Assembly (NCBI GenBank): GCA_025359355.1
Contig: JANYGR010000256.1
Span: 1 to 6,724 of the forward strand
Length of the DNA: 6,724 nt
Direction: 5' to 3'
Source: Bacteroidota bacterium
GTDB lineage: Bacteria > Bacteroidota > Bacteroidia > B-17B0 > Aurantibacillaceae
The notes beneath the pieces were generated by a model, which had not been told where the DNA came from, searched no databases, and was given only the letters and a program-made list of their open reading frames with translations. Made by a program: the position numbers and the translations under genes. This document shows positions 6,558 to 6,724 of the stretch, piece by piece (position 1 is the first letter of the stretch; every line of letters begins with the position of its first letter).

Positions 6558-6564
6558 ATTTCAA
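6536..6564 (-). promoter_or_regulatory. Candidate promoter of the barrel operon, inside the terminator
   Basis: On the minus strand TTG (complement of 6562-6564) is followed after 18 bp by TAATTTTG (complement of 6536-6543), an exact TAnnTTTG match with acceptable spacing. Initiation would fall near 6530, giving a leader of roughly 40 nt before the ATG at 6492. The -7 box lies in the loop and descending arm of the terminator hairpin, so the match could be a by-product of the hairpin sequence. Confidence 0.4.
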
Positions 6565-6724
6565 CTAAAAACTATATTGAATTACATTGTTGTCCGATAA
6601 AAGTACAAATTAATATTTGAACCTTTTAAGAAGGTTGATTTTATTGAACTGTATTTTAATTTCCGAAAGCGAAGCCCCCTATGTATCAAATAAGTCTAAT
6701 TTAGTTTGATTGATGTTGTTTAAA
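6558..6724. other. Right-edge AT-rich sequence without a supportable gene
   Basis: No frame on either strand gives a convincing gene. The minus strand is open from the edge to a TAG at 6679-6681 (14 codons, ending TKLDLFDT), which could be the tail of a gene beyond the window, a reading helped by the minus-strand terminator at 6526-6557. A weak 6-bp hairpin (AACCTT / AAGGTT, 6620-6636) lies between. The rest is spacer. Confidence 0.4.

Noticed and set aside
6679..6723. Possible 3' tail of a minus-strand gene ending TKLDLFDT
   Set aside because: Only 14 codons are visible, too few to support a gene; noted in the right-edge entry.

Overview
The window is low-GC DNA that most likely comes from a member of the Bacteroidota. 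Three things suggest this: Bacteroidota-type promoter signals (TTG, about 20 bp, TAnnTTTG) with no strong Shine-Dalgarno sequences, a split transketolase, and a pair of outer-membrane proteins with C-terminal Phe beta-barrel ends. I cannot narrow it to a genus from sequence alone.

Layout, left to right. (1) 1-770, +: 3' part of a GT4-like glycosyltransferase, open at the window edge. (2) 779-818: an 18-bp perfect hairpin flanked by A and T runs, a bidirectional terminator between convergent genes. (3) 836-1789, -: C-terminal (pyrimidine-binding) subunit of a two-subunit transketolase; its N-terminal partner is not next to it in this window. (4) 1790-2063: AT-rich divergent intergenic region with several short repeats, a good Bacteroidota promoter and a palindrome that abuts the next start codon. 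(5) 2064-3347, +: AAA_14/DUF4143 ATPase. (6) 3360-4433, -: PA0069-family radical SAM protein, convergent with the ATPase and only 12 bp from it. (7) 4434-4509: gap holding a 17-bp odd-centred palindrome. (8) 4510-5658, -: outer-membrane Omp85 (BamA/TamA-like) barrel without POTRA domains. (9) 5683-6492, -: small secreted, probably outer-membrane beta-barrel protein of unknown function, 24 bp upstream of (8) and likely in the same operon. (10) 6493-6724: leader, terminator hairpin with an overlapping candidate promoter, and AT-rich sequence running to the right edge with no supportable gene.

The genes do not form one pathway. The clearest functional unit is the minus-strand pair at 6492-4510 (small barrel protein, then POTRA-less Omp85), which may read through into the radical SAM gene. 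The ATPase looks like an independent cassette with its own promoter and candidate operator, set between the transketolase subunit and the radical SAM gene. I saw no RNA gene, CRISPR array, transposase or phage gene. The most interesting items are the POTRA-less Omp85 pair, the regulatory architecture in front of the ATPase, and the transketolase C-subunit without an adjacent partner. None of them proves a new system.
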